In this document: in pieces, positions 53,411-63,870 of the stretch | Layout of the letters: every line of letters begins with the position of its first letter | Position numbering within the stretch: the first letter of the stretch is position 1 | Assembly (NCBI GenBank): GCA_024734495.1 | Contig: JALMQS010000085.1 | Coordinates: 15,786,048 to 15,850,047, forward strand | Direction of reading: 5' to 3' | DNA from: Forficula auricularia | Taxonomy: Eukaryota > Arthropoda > Insecta > Dermaptera > Forficulidae | DNA length: 64,000 bases | Program-made: the position numbers and the translations under genes | Notes under the pieces: generated by a model | The model's input: only the letters and a program-made list of their open reading frames with translations | The model's database searches: none | What the model was told of the DNA's origin: nothing

Positions 53411-54559
53411 CTTAAAAGTAGGACTTTTCAAATTGGCTGATTACTTTTGACCTAGAGCCTTAAAAAAGTAGTTTCAGGTCAAAATATTTTCAGGTAGACT
53501 TTTAAAGTGTAGTTATGGAAGAAGGAAAAGCTAAATGATTCGAATTGCTGAATAGATTGTTGAGAAAAGAAATTAATAAAGACGGGAGACACATATTAAA
53601 AATATTTTGTTATTCCCTGCACTTACGTAAGCGACAGCAGAGCAGGACAGGACAGGTCAAATTAGTTGAATAAACTCACCTGAAACAAAGGAAATAAAAA
53701 TAATTAATAATATAAATAATAATTCCTTATTCTTGAATAATAGAGATTAACTATACATATTGTCAATTTACATTTTCCATGACATTATTTCAATATACCG
53801 TCTTCTGGGGTGCCTATGGCCAACAAAAGTAAAATTTTGAATTTGGGACCCAAACCCTTTCCTTTTTATTTCTTCGGATTATGTTTTTTTATAATAGTTT
53901 ATTTTTAGGAAAATGTCTTAATAGTGAGAATGTCATAGGTAAAGTAAAAATTGGAAGAAACAAAAATAAATAAATAAATAAAATATTCAGGGATTTTTCG
54001 TTACTCTATAAATTCCTCTCCCAAGGTTAACAGGGTGCGTATTGTATTTTCCTAAACAGTATAGAACCAGGCACAAATAACTCTCCGTGATTGGCTGATA
54101 CTGTTGGCATGCAATAAGTTTAAAACTAACTTTTATCTTTTTGTTTTCTCTTCTTCTTTAGCTTTAAAATTAAAAATTAAAATTCTTAAACCAAACCTTT
54201 GTTGAATATACATGGATTAAGATATTTTTAATCCGATTCCGAAAAAGGACAACCTGATCAATGAAAGGGAGAGTCAGCACATTCAAGATTATTTCGTCGT
54301 ATTAAAAGAACATTGGCATAAAAGTAAAGGTTATGGGCCAAACTGTATTTAACCCCCTTGTGCTCAAAAGATTTAACAAATGAGGCTTAGGACTATCAAA
54401 ATATAGCAAAAGACTGGCACTTTCTTAAACAAACAGAATCACCAAAGAGAATGGGCTAATCGTGATCAAAAAGTGTTTAAAGCCAAACGGACTAGCTGAA
54501 AGGAATCACGAATATACGCGGCATATTTTCAGGCGCCCTCCCGTCTAGATCATGTAGTC
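53411..54559. other. No gene; one weak exon candidate
   Basis: AT-rich. Apart from the candidate at 53627-53679, nothing is assigned. Confidence 0.4.
53627..53679 (-). other. Candidate non-coding (5' UTR) exon
   Basis: On the minus strand 'tttcctttgtttcag' precedes a 53-bp unique, GC-richer block that is followed by a perfect donor GTAAGT. All three frames contain stops, so it could only be untranslated. Its strand equals that of the furin-like exon 50 kb downstream, so it might be an upstream exon of that gene; this is speculation from splice signals alone. Confidence 0.2.
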
Positions 54560-55229
54560 CAGAAGTGGCCACATGCGGCTCTTTGAAGGATTATTTGTGG
54601 CTCTCGATATAGATTTCAAGACTTGAAATATTTTAAATCGTCTCTAGATTTTTTCTGAATCCATTTGAAATTAACATACTTCAAGGTGAGTTTTCCATTT
54701 CCAGTATAATTATGACCCAAAAAGCATCTGGAGAATTATAATTAATAGAAGAAGATCAAGCTCTACAATTAAAATATTAGTCGACGTCGATTACTGAATT
54801 TTGGAAATTTGTACCAGAATCGAAGTATCCTGAATTAAAAAAGGGTGCTTGTCGAATTATTTCAATATTCGGAACAACGTACTTATGTGAATCATTTTAT
54901 TCCACTTTAAAATTCGTGAAATCCAAACACCGATCAGTATTAACTAACCAGCATCTCAAAGAATTACTGAGAAGTGCTGTCACCAATTATTCACCAAATT
55001 TTAAAGAATTATCAAGAGAAGTGAAATAAATGTGTTTAATTTTTAATATTTAAATTCAATACACATATTTTGTACTTTTATTTATGTTTTCAATAAATAT
55101 AATTTCTGTAAAAAAAATTTTTTTAATATCTTTTTTGTATACCTTTTAAATACGTATTTAATTGCGGCTCGTGAAACATTTCAAATTTTGAAAAATGGCT
55201 CGGACTAACAAGTAGCTTGGCCACCCCTG
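54560..55229 (+). mobile_element. hAT element with perfect 8-bp TSD and transposase remnant
   Basis: Ends CAGAAGTGGCCACATGCGG and complement of CAGGGGTGGCCAAGC; identical flanks ATGTAGTC at 54552-54559 and 55230-55237. It keeps only the 3' portion of the transposase, so it is an internal-deletion derivative. Confidence 0.93.
54781..55029 (+). pseudogene. hAT transposase C-terminal dimerisation domain remnant
   Basis: 82 codons, open between an in-frame TAG (54778-54780) and TAA (55027-55029): ITEFWKFVPESKYPELKK, then ISIFGTTYLCESFYSTLK, FVKSKHRSVLTNQHLKE, and a tail ending KELSREVK. The FG(T/S)TYLCES(x)FS..K block is the hAT dimerisation signature. Upstream of the TAG the frame still reads IEEDQALQLKY and MTQKASGEL, with another stop, so the gene was longer. 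No start codon in frame. This gene is short of usual ORF cutoffs but clearly recognisable. Confidence 0.85.
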
Positions 55230-55237
55230 ATGTAGTC

Positions 55238-55414
55238 TATGCAGCCTAGAGAAAATAAGTAAAAGAATGGACCCGGTCAACACCAAGTGATGTTTTTGAG
55301 AACGCGTCTAGAGATACGACAGGGGTAATCCCCTGGGGCGGGGGGGGGGGGGGCGTGACGAGGCCTCCTCCCTATGAGCCGCCTGGAGAAATTCACCCAG
55401 AGGTCATCGTAAAA
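55238..55414. other. G-rich spacer
   Basis: Contains a run 'ggcggggggggggggggcg' near 55336; no gene. Confidence 0.4.
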
Positions 55415-55793
55415 AGTAATAATTTTTCATTTCATTTTATCAGTCAATAGTCAATTCTTTTATCTTTTACAATCACGAGTGAAAAAATAATTGAATATTC
55501 TAGCTTTTGTCCGAAATCGAACTTGAATTTGAATTATTTTTTCATTTAGAGCTTTTTAACTAATTCAATTTTTTTCCACGTATGAGAAAAATAATGAATT
55601 ATAAAATATAAATAAATAATTGTACTAATTCAAATCCTCAAAATGTAGCCTGAATTTGAACTTGATTTATGACGTTGGTGCGCCTGTATTTAGGCAACCA
55701 TTTGCGCGCAGAAGAACGAAAGCTGCGTAAGAGCTAGGCGAGTCCAGTCGTTGATGGAATGCTTCAGAGCTTATGGAACGCAAGCCATAGGAG

Positions 55794-56448
55794 CAGCGTT
55801 TCCCAAACTTTTTGACCACGGCCCGGTACGAGGTTTTAAAATTTTTCGCCACCCACTTTAAGAAAAAAAAAACATTTATTTATCAAACCAAATTTTATTT
55901 TTTAATAAAAATCAAGTTATTTGTTTGTTTATTTCATACACAAAAATTGCAAAATAATTAAATATATAAGAAAAATGTAAGTAATTAAAAAATTAACAAG
56001 ATTAAACATTTCTTCCTTTTTAGTTTCGACAGAAAAAGGATCTTTAAGTCACATATTATTTGAAGGAATATCCGGAAAGTAGTCTTTAAAACTATTTATT
56101 AGCTCCGAAAGATGTTCTTGAATTGAAACTGATAGTTTTTCTAAATGTAAATCCCATTCATCATAGTTTGCATTGGTTTCAATAAATTTATGTAATGTTT
56201 CAAAAGATTTAAAATTTCCTTTTGAAAGACGTTGTTTCCACAGAGACATTTTTTTAATTATTGCAGCGACTTTTTCCGAAACTTTGAAAATATTTAAACC
56301 AAAGCCTAGCAAATTTAAATTCAATTCATTGAATGTAGCAAATATGTGGCACAAATATTTTTTTGTGTTTTCCAATTTTTTTTCGCAACCCGGCAAAATT
56401 TTTCTACAGGCCGGTACCGGGTCGCGACCCACACTTTGGGAAACACTG
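55794..56448 (-). mobile_element. hAT element carrying a ZBED5/SCAND3-like transposase remnant
   Basis: Ends CAGCGTTTCCCAAACTTTTT and complement of CAGTGTTTCCCAAAGTGTGG, each followed inward by CCCGGTAC. Right flank ccatagag; left flank ccataggag (one extra base). The uninterrupted paralogue at 29472 reads 'ccatagag' once, which confirms both insertion and duplication. Confidence 0.92.
56049..56432 (-). pseudogene. hAT transposase fragment (ZBED5/SCAND3-like)
   Basis: 127 codons. The region HIFATFNELNLNLLGFGLNIF, KVAAIIKKMSLWKQRL and ELINSFKDYFPDI follow the order of the hAT transposase region found in domesticated ZBED5/SCAND3-type proteins (LN.LN..LQG, K..AF..K..LW, then F..YFP). Full proteins have about 600 residues; this keeps one helical segment. 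The first residues come from the terminal repeat. Identification by family memory. Confidence 0.7.
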
Positions 56449-56640
56449 CCATAGAGTATGTATGAAAGGATAATTTAATTTTAACATAAGCATTAAATAG
56501 GTAGAGAATAGAAAAGGTAAGTTTTACCATTCGAATTTTCTAGATTTGCTTTCTCAGTTGTATTTTATTAATGTGATTTTGCTTTTTACTTTATCCAATT
56601 CGAAGAATGAGTAAAGTATTGGAATCGGTCTCGCGACTTC

Positions 56641-57359
56641 AAAGGCTCCTCAGGCAAAGACTAGGGAAAAACAAAAATTTTTACTTTATCATACAGGGTA
56701 TGGTCAAGTATTGTAATTGTGCATGAAAAAAGCGGTTTTTTTCCTTCTTTTTTTTTTTTGAAATATCTCAAAAAAGGATGAAACTATTTCGATTAAAAAA
56801 ATTGAGCGAAACCATGGCATTTCGCTCTATAAAAAAGCTCTAATAAGTGAACATCGAAAAAATTATATTTTTCGAGATAATAATTGTTTTGTCAAAATGT
56901 CTGTTAGTTAGTTAGTCTGTCTGGTTGTCTGGTTTTCTGTCTGGTTGTCCGTTAGTCTGTGAGTTACCAAATTTTTGTGGACGAGCTAGCTCAAAAACTA
57001 GTTTGAATATCGAAACCAAATTTCACACGTAGTTTTGGTCCATTGATTTTTCGTTTATTGTGCCATGCAGGTGGGGGCCTCCACTAACAAGAAATATTTA
57101 CATAGTCGGGTGAATTTAATTATAGGAGTATTTACATAATTATAGGAACATTTACATAATATATATACAATTTTTTTTTTCTTTATACAATTTCTAGCGC
57201 ATGGCGATTTCCCTATAAGTTCTCCTGTTGAAGCTATAAAAATTCATCAAAGAACCCCTCATCGCCCTGAACGTCATATCGCATAAAGTTCTCTGGGAAA
57301 TTCCACAGGGCGACAAGGGGATTAAGAGCTGATTAGATTTTGGTGCATATCGACCCAAA
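56641..57359. other. No gene recognised
   Basis: Contains a (gtct)n-like tract at 56899-56965 ('gtctgttagttagttagtct') and a segment 'tttactttatcatacaggg'. Repeat-like, no coding region. Confidence 0.4.
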
Positions 57360-57640
57360 ATTAAGGGGGGAGGGGGGGTTAAAAATTAAAAATCTAGGCC
57401 ATTTGAGCAAACTCAACCAAATTTTGTATACATAATCAGTGGGACCCCAGAAGTCTAAAGATGCAAAAAACTAACCGTCCAAAATGGGTGGGTGGGGGGG
57501 TCAAAAAATGAAAATATAGGCTCTTGTACCAAACTCAACCAAATTTTGTATACATAATCAGTAGGCCCCCAGGAGTCTAAAAATGCAAAAACTAACCCCC
57601 TCACCTTCATGATTATGAATAATTTTATTAAATATTAAAT
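57360..57640 (+). repeat. Dimeric dispersed repeat, inverse of 38780-39010
   Basis: Two sub-units of about 115 bp share 'aaactcaaccaaattttgta' and 'acataatcagt'; G-runs precede each. Confidence 0.75.
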
Positions 57641-57699
57641 ATAAGTGAGGGGCCAGGTTGTATGGTAAAGTCAAGTGGATGGCCACATCAGAACACGTC

Positions 57700-58165
57700 A
57701 GCTTATTTCAACTAAAGACTACGAACCCATGGTCTCAAACAAAGTAACAAATTGTAATATTCATTCAGGTTGAATTTTAGGACCTGACGATTTTGCCTAA
57801 AATTACATCGGGTCTCGTCCAGAGGCCAAAAAGAGTGATTTTTTTCATTTAGTCGAGTCAGTCAGTGGGCATGGATGGATGGATTCCTTTATTTCGTCAA
57901 CGATTTTTCCCACACCGTTCAACCGATTAAAATTAAATTGAAAACATCCCATTACCGTAACAAGATGAAGCAGTGATTAGTTTTAGGTACATATCGACGC
58001 ACAAACATTAGTACTTTACTATAGTACATCTTTAGTTTTTTTCTAAATATTTTGAAATGGATTAACGAATTGATCAAATTTAATATTCTATTTAAGTACC
58101 TTGAGAACCTCTAAAAAAGTTTTTATTAAAATTACATTTGAAAGTAATTTATTTTAAAGTAAGGA
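57700..58165 (+). repeat. Family A repeat, copy 4 (5' end missing)
   Basis: Begins 'actaaagactacgaaccca' and proceeds through all later family A landmarks to 'agtaccttgagaacc'. More diverged than copies 1 and 2. Confidence 0.8.
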
Positions 58166-58689
58166 TTCACTCCCGGACTACAACACTCCGATATGAATTC
58201 ACTCCCGGACTTAAGAATTTGCGATGGATTCAACCAAAAAAAGTCGTCTAAGGACTCAAAAACAAACATCCTTTCGAATGTAGAAGAGCTCGTCCAAACG
58301 AACGGAGTTTGTTCTGGTGTTCCATGACTCCCGTGTCTATAATTGTGATATTTCTATTTTCTATGCAGGGAACTACTTAAATTTTGAGCACTATAATTTT
58401 TAGAACTCAGTTCAAAAATGTAGAAAACATCATTTTCAATTTTAATTAAATATTTCATTGAATAATAATAATTAAATAAAAGGATCGTAGGGAGTTGGAC
58501 CAGAATTTAAATCAAACTCAAAGTTTCTTAATTAAATGGGTCAAGCGTTTATTAAAACGAAGAACAATTACAATTGTTTTTTTAATGTTTTGTTTTGTCT
58601 TGATAACAAATTGAATGATTCGGTGAAGACATACTCTTTGGAATGTTTACTGTACTTTTACTTTTTTTTATTAAATTTCTTTAAAATTT
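58166..58689. other. No gene recognised
   Basis: Short direct repeat 'attcactcccggact' at 58165 and 58197. The frame 58536-58727 is unsupported. Confidence 0.4.
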
Positions 58690-58875
58690 ATTTATGCAAT
58701 GTAGAATGGTTATTCCTCAAGTATTAGATAAGAATCGATGGATATTTTTTATTTTAATTCAAAATTGACTTCAAATAGCCAGTGATATCTGATTAATAAT
58801 AAAAGAATAAACATATTAATATTTCAAATGACTATGGATAAAGTGGAGCAACGATCCGTTGCAGTTTAAAATAAA
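58690..58875 (+). repeat. Satellite-family 3' end with intact hairpin
   Basis: Half a 118-bp unit ('gtagaatggttattcctcaa') followed by 'ccagtgatatctgattaata' and the GCAACGATCCGTTGCAGTTT end, as at 15275. Confidence 0.8.
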
Positions 58876-59030
58876 TAGGGATCTCTGCAGGGATGGATGG
58901 ATGGATTCCTTTTTTTCATCAACAATTTTTTCCACTCCGTTCAATCGATTGAATTAAAATTGAAAAAATAACATTACTTTAACAAAGCGCTTATTATTTT
59001 TTGGTATATATCGGCCCACAAACATAACCA
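58876..59030 (+). repeat. Family A fragment, copy 5
   Basis: From 'ggatggatggattcctttt' to 'atcggcccacaaacata', matching the middle of family A; it is cut off by a LINE tail. Confidence 0.75.
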
Positions 59031-59100
59031 TGGTGCACAGACATCTTCTTGGTATGCCCACCCCACTTCTTGCATTCAATCACATTAAAAAAAAATTAAA
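59031..59100 (+). pseudogene. LINE 3'-tail fragment
   Basis: 'ggtgcacagacatcttcttgg' region through 'cttcttgcattcaatcacat' then poly-A matches the extreme 3' end of the 21-kb LINE. About 60 bp of LINE only, an extreme 5' truncation. Confidence 0.75.
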
Positions 59101-59126
59101 TTAATGCAATTTTGATGGCTGTATAT

Positions 59127-59781
59127 AATTAAGTAATGGAGAGGGATTCAGCCAATGGGTAGCCTCTGCTGAATAAAAAACTCCCAATTATGGAAAACGT
59201 TTCGGCTTTAATTAAATAATGCCATCATCAGTTCCTAAGAGCTGAAAAAAGCGATAGAGCACACATGTAAAAATACAATAAATTTTTTACAAAAAATCCA
59301 AAGTTGTTAATTATAAAATTATATCTTACAGTATTAGCGACACAATTAATTTTATAAATAAATTGTACGCAGGCAGATTTGTTATGGATTTTATCATAAT
59401 ATACAAAATTTGACGAAATATAAAATGGTACATAAATCTTGGTGTGCTCTCAGTAGATACGCGCAACGTCTCAAATACAAATAACAGCAAATTTTCATTT
59501 CATTCAAATAATAATAACATTATGAGGACATTGATCTAATTAGGATCACTGACCCCTCACAAACATCTCTCAATTAAAAGGATTTATCCAAATTATTAAT
59601 CAACATTAAGAATATCAAATTTCAATTTAAAATGACAAAATATAAAAAAATTTTATATATAATTCTTTCCTTTTTCTCAATGTTTACTATACTTGGGCAT
59701 CAGTATTTGTTAATATTGACAAGTAGGCATTGCTAAGCCCAATACAATCTGTTTGGCTGAATCCCTCTCCATTACTTAATT
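59127..59781. mobile_element. TIR element with hammerhead-like motif
   Basis: 29-bp inverted ends 'aattaagtaatggagaggga'/'ttcagccaa' (59127-59155) and complement (59753-59781). On the minus strand 59200-59231 reads CTGATGATGGC, an AT-rich loop, then GCCGAAACG. The same core arrangement marks the Penelope terminal repeats here, so this may be a foldback Penelope derivative. Non-coding. Confidence 0.7.
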
Positions 59782-59899
59782 AAAAAAAAAAAAAATTAAA
59801 TTAGTAAATGAATGAAATGTCGTGATTTACACTCCGCTATATGTTTTTTGGGTTCTGGTATTTGGTTTATAATTCAGAAAAAATACGATTTCACGTACT

Positions 59900-61050
59900 A
59901 TTGAAAATTAAGTAAAAAAAACCTACTTCAAAAAAATTAAATTCAATAAATTAACTTAAAAAATCAAAAAAAGGTATAAAATAATTATCCAATTTTTTAG
60001 TTACACTTAAAAGACGAAATTTTTACATGAAATCACTTTTTGAAGTCGGTGCCAAACATTTACATTTTATAAATCGCACTCGATGGATCGTTTGGCAGGT
60101 AATTAAGACAACATCACGTAAGCTCGCTTATATAGTTAGTTCAGCACCGGCTTCAAAAAGTGATTTTTTATTTTATTTATTAATGATGTTATGTACATAG
60201 GTCAGAAGACCCTTATAGTGTACAATCAAAAAAAAGAAACTGACAAATATAGAGATTAACAATACAAAGAAAAATAAAATACAAATTAGATATAAAAATA
60301 CAAAAAACAAAAAAATATAAAATACAAAATATAAAATAAGCAATATAAAATATAAGTTAGAGGCTATAGCATTAGCATGATAAAGCTTCAGTGAGTCCAC
60401 GCAAAAAGCGGGCAGCAGAGGATGGTTGTCTTAGGGCAGAGGGCATTGAGTTCCACAGTCGTGGGGCTGTGATCTCAAATGACCTCGATCCTTGCTGCCC
60501 TCAGGCAGTCTGATTTCATGTAAAAATTTCGTCGTCTAGTTGTAACTAAATTAGAAAATTATTTTATACCTTTTAGTGCATTTTATTTTATTTTTTAGTT
60601 CTTATTATTTTATTTGTTGAATCTAATTTTTTTGAAGTCGGTTTTTTAAAAAAATTATTTTTATTTTCTCTTTTTACTGATCTTTTTACTGATATTGACA
60701 ATAGTAAGATTTAATTAAGATAATACTGCATCTCGTGAAGAAAGATTCGTGCGAATGAATCGGAAAATGATAATAAAATTCAATTTATGAATTGAGAAAT
60801 TCTCTATAAACGTTAGCGGGTTTTAAATGAATGTTTTAAGATTATTTTTTTTATATAAAAGATTTTTTATTATAAGTTCGCTTATTTGCTCATATGAATT
60901 GGAGATTTCCGCTATTTTGTAATTGATCATATCATCAGAACTTGACCAAATTAATATCGGTTCACAATTGGCAAAGAAGTAGAGTAACATAGACACAAAA
61001 AAAAATTCAGTCGAATTGATAACCTCCTCCTTTTTTGATGTCGGTTAATG
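59900..61050. repeat. Snap-back repeat, copy 3, interrupted by a LINE
   Basis: Left arm 59920-60020, loop with 'gaatcgcactcgatggatcg'-like block near 60070, right arm resuming at 60515 ('tttcgtcgtctagttgtaac'), outer arm to 61047 ('ataacctcctccttttttga'). LINE sequence occupies about 60165-60510. Confidence 0.8.
60165..60510 (-). pseudogene. 5'-truncated LINE insertion (C-terminus and 3' UTR)
   Basis: Minus strand: SRSFEITAPRLWNSMPSALR and AARFLRGLTEAL then stop near 60400, the usual C-terminal signature (APRLWNSLP) of CR1/Jockey-group LINEs, followed by an A-rich 3' UTR ending in (TAAA)-type repeats at 60165-60180. Flanks 'tgattt' on both sides suggest a short target duplication. Different family from the 21-kb LINE. 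Confidence 0.75.
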
Positions 61051-61210
61051 AATATTTTTTCTGTTAACTAAAGAAAAAACAAACATATATTGTATATAAA
61101 CACTTTTTCATTTTATTTATTTATAACGAAACTATAGTCTCGTTATAAATAAATACAATTTATAATTCCAGCAGAAGACACACTCTTTTATTGTCTCCTT
61201 CAATAAAACT
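61051..61210 (+). repeat. Penelope-type repeat fragment with palindromic hammerhead half
   Basis: 'ttatttataacgaaactatag' followed by 'tctcgttataaataaata' is a palindrome around the GAAAC...GTC half-motif; 61163-61206 then matches 42335-42375. The CTGATGA half is absent. Confidence 0.7.
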
Positions 61211-61640
61211 TTTCAATTTCAAGAGATGAAATATTTTACTGAAACGCCAAGGTTCTTAAATATAGCGAGAAAATTATAAGGCGGATTATTTACAAGAAGA
61301 TTAATAAAGCAAGATGACTTTGGGGTTTGATGGTGATCTTATTTTTCAACAGGCATTTTCCATTGTAAGAGCTAATCCCTTGTGTCTAGGCTAGACCAGG
61401 TCAAGGGGCCCTAAGCCCTCTGTTTGCAGTCAAGTGTCAATTGTTCAGGCAAGGCACGTACTCTGTTTATTTCGTAGCCCAATCCAAGATCAACAGACTC
61501 ATCATATCATAAAGCTGAAACCAGCAAGAGTAGATGCCGTGGGCGGGTTACCAAAGAGACCTCGGATCCAAACTCGAGAATAAAGCTGAGAGATTTTCAT
61601 GCAATAAAAAAACACAAAGAGCCGTCCCTGGAATTAAAAA
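61211..61640. other. No gene recognised
   Basis: Unique-looking, somewhat GC-richer than average around 61380-61560, but no frame or splice-bounded exon recognised. Confidence 0.35.
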
Positions 61641-61651
61641 CCTTTCTCTAA

Positions 61652-61837
61652 GGGCCAGTTGTATGTCGGTTGGTAAACTCTTTTTAACCGTTGGCAAAGG
61701 GGTAAAAAGCTGGGATGGCCAATCAGATGAAAGTGCCTGCCAATCAGATGACAGGCACTTTTATCTGATTGGCCATCCCAGCCTTTTACCCTTTGCAAAC
61801 GGTTGAAAAGAGTTTACCAATCGACATACAACTGGCC
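61652..61837. mobile_element. Near-palindromic MITE, TAA target duplication
   Basis: Ends GGGCCAGTTGTATGTCG and complement of GGCCAGTTGTATGTCG; the arms extend nearly to the centre ('gtgcctgccaatcagatgac'). TAA at 61649-61651 and 61838-61840 and G-rich ends fit PIF/Harbinger. The plus frame 61534-61806 is a by-product. Confidence 0.85.
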
Positions 61838-61929
61838 TAAAAGCAGAATATTTTTATTTTTAGTGACTAATAGTTATATTGAAACTAGAGATTGTAAATA
61901 TTTCTGTTAATATCATTTTTTGTTCTCAG

Positions 61930-62130
61930 GCGGGGAATGATGATGCTATTATAAAAAGCGAAACAGAACCATGGACGACTGTCTCTCTTTTCATGATTTA
62001 ATAAACTTATTATAATACTACATAGATAGTGTTTGAATATTATTATTTCCATCTCCGGTTCCTAAAAAATCTGTTATAATCTAATTACAAATATATAAAA
62101 TATAAAGGAACTTGCCATATATAAGTTAAA
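61930..62130 (-). repeat. Dispersed repeat, empty site for the SINE
   Basis: Inverse of 50815-51012 plus 51377-51400. At about 61912-61926 the junction 'cctgagaacaaaaaatgata' (minus strand) is continuous where the other copy holds the SINE. Confidence 0.85.
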
Positions 62131-62266
62131 TTAAATTTAAAAAAAGAAAAAAATGTTTTTTTTTTTTTTTGAAAAAAGACCAAGTGGTTTAAAACTATCA
62201 AATAGTTGTTTTCATATTTAGTAACATACTTTTCTTTTTTTAATACGATCGCAGAATTTTCGAATT

Positions 62267-62843
62267 TTTACGCTGACAGATGCTCATTTGGTTTGAAATA
62301 AAAAAAAAAAAATATCCCCCAAGTTTCAAGTCTCTATCTCCAGTTTAATTTGTGCCGCACATCGATAGTTTCCCATCTAAAATAACATGGGGTTTTTGAC
62401 ATTAAACGATCAATTTTTTATTCCGGCCAAAGTAATGGTCCAACAAATTTGAAACTCTGAAGACTTTATCCTTATAATAGTAGCTATCCCTCAGAATTTT
62501 TACAGATTTTTAGCTATTATAGTTTTGGAGTTTATAACTTACTAACACTAAGATATAGCAGTATTTTATCTAGCTGTAACTCAAAAATTATATTAGCTAA
62601 AAATCTGTAAAAATTCTGAAGGATAGCTACTATTATAAGGATAAGATCTACAGAGTTTCAAATTTTTTGAACCTTTGATTTGGTCGGAATAAAAAATTGA
62701 TCGTTCAATACCAAAACCCCATGTTATTTAGATGGAAAGTTACATCGCTGTGCGACACAGGTTAAAATTGAGATAAAGACTTGAAAAATGGGGGATGTTA
62801 TTATTGATTTATTTCGAAACAGATGAGCCTCTGTCAGCGTAAG
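62267..62843. mobile_element. Foldback element copy 2, complete
   Basis: Left end 'ttacgctgacagatgctcat', right end 'gatgagcctctgtcagcgtaa'-like complement; arms about 270 bp each meet near 62555. Contains 'ccggccaaagtaatgg' and its complement-like 'ttgatttggtcgga'. Non-coding. Confidence 0.88.
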
Positions 62844-63419
62844 TACATATATATGGAGAAATCAATGAGGTTGTCCTTTGCTTCATGCAAATATATATAT
62901 ATTTTGTTAAACACAATAATTAAAGATTTTGACCTTCAAGATAAGTCTTTTTAATTATAAATATTTTAAATGAGAAGTGATGGAAGGCAGCTCAAGAACA
63001 ATAAAAAATACATTCCGAATAAATGTATCATAAATACTTTATCTTTAATTTCTCAGGGGTCGAAATCCCCAATTGGATGTAGGTAAATTCGTTTGATTAT
63101 AGTAATAAAGCTGGTCACTCAACAAACGATCCCCCTCTTCTTTGAAATCATAGTACCAGCTTTCCTATCAGTGTTCAGTGTTCCTAGGGTGAATGCCGAC
63201 TGGGTTCTGATTCTTCCTTTTGACTGTCGTCTCCTCTCCAGTTTAGTTGCAGTTTGGACAATGAATCGAACATTTGTGTAGAGCCGATTGCTTTCATAAA
63301 TAGATGCAGTAAAGATAAAAGTAAATAAATATTATATGAAATATTCATTTACTATGATTTAAGTTTTCTAGGTCACTTGTTTCACATTAAAAATTAAAAA
63401 AAAATAAAAGATGTAAATT
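62844..63419. other. No gene recognised
   Basis: AT-rich. The plus frame 63093-63281 is somewhat GC-richer but has no recognisable domain. Confidence 0.35.
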
Positions 63420-63600
63420 TTTTCAATATATATATATTTCGGGCTTTAAACCCATCTTCAGGAAAATACAGAAAGTAACTAATACAACATTTGCATGGTA
63501 GGGTATATAATATGTTTAGTGAACAAGAACAAATTGTTTTCATTGTTTAAATTATTTTAAGGGATTATCTCTCTTAGAGATGTAGACTATTGTTAAGTGA
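63420..63600 (-). repeat. Penelope-type terminal repeat relic with hammerhead-like core
   Basis: Inverse of 18130-18310. On the minus strand CTGAAGATGGG, TTTAAAG, CCCGAAAT at 63437-63461 is the best-preserved member of this subfamily. Confidence 0.6.
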
Positions 63601-63713
63601 AAATTTGGGTAGGGTAGGCTCTATTGACATAGGAATTATTATTTAACAGGTTATAGTGGTGTTTCACGAGCCTATACTATGGATAAATAAAGAAAAATTA
63701 GAAGTTCATTGAT

Positions 63714-63870
63714 TATTGTCTATAGGCTAGGAATATATTTTTGGGCTTTGATATTAAAAGGTCTATTATTATGTTTTTCTTTAAATCGGGTTCATTATTG
63801 ATAACATTTTCGACATTCGACAGGGCATGTTTTATTTCAGTGGATTCAAGAAGTTCCAATCTTTTTTATA
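63714..63870 (-). pseudogene. Protein-like open segment of unknown family
   Basis: Minus strand reads RLELLESTEIKHALSNVEN, then INNEPDLKKNIIIDLLI and KNIFLAYRQ before a stop. Its position next to a Penelope-type repeat suggests retroelement coding sequence, but I do not recognise it and no start codon is apparent. Confidence 0.3.

Larger units (their letters stand above)
55415..56640 (+). repeat. Family A variant (plus), hosting a hAT element
   Basis: Homologous to 29354-29880 (inverse). Runs 55415-55793, is interrupted by the hAT element and resumes 56449-56640, ending with the TACTTTATCC hairpin. Confidence 0.8.

Noticed and set aside
61534..61806. 90-codon plus frame
   Set aside because: Its second half is the palindromic MITE at 61652-61837, and the first half has no recognisable feature.
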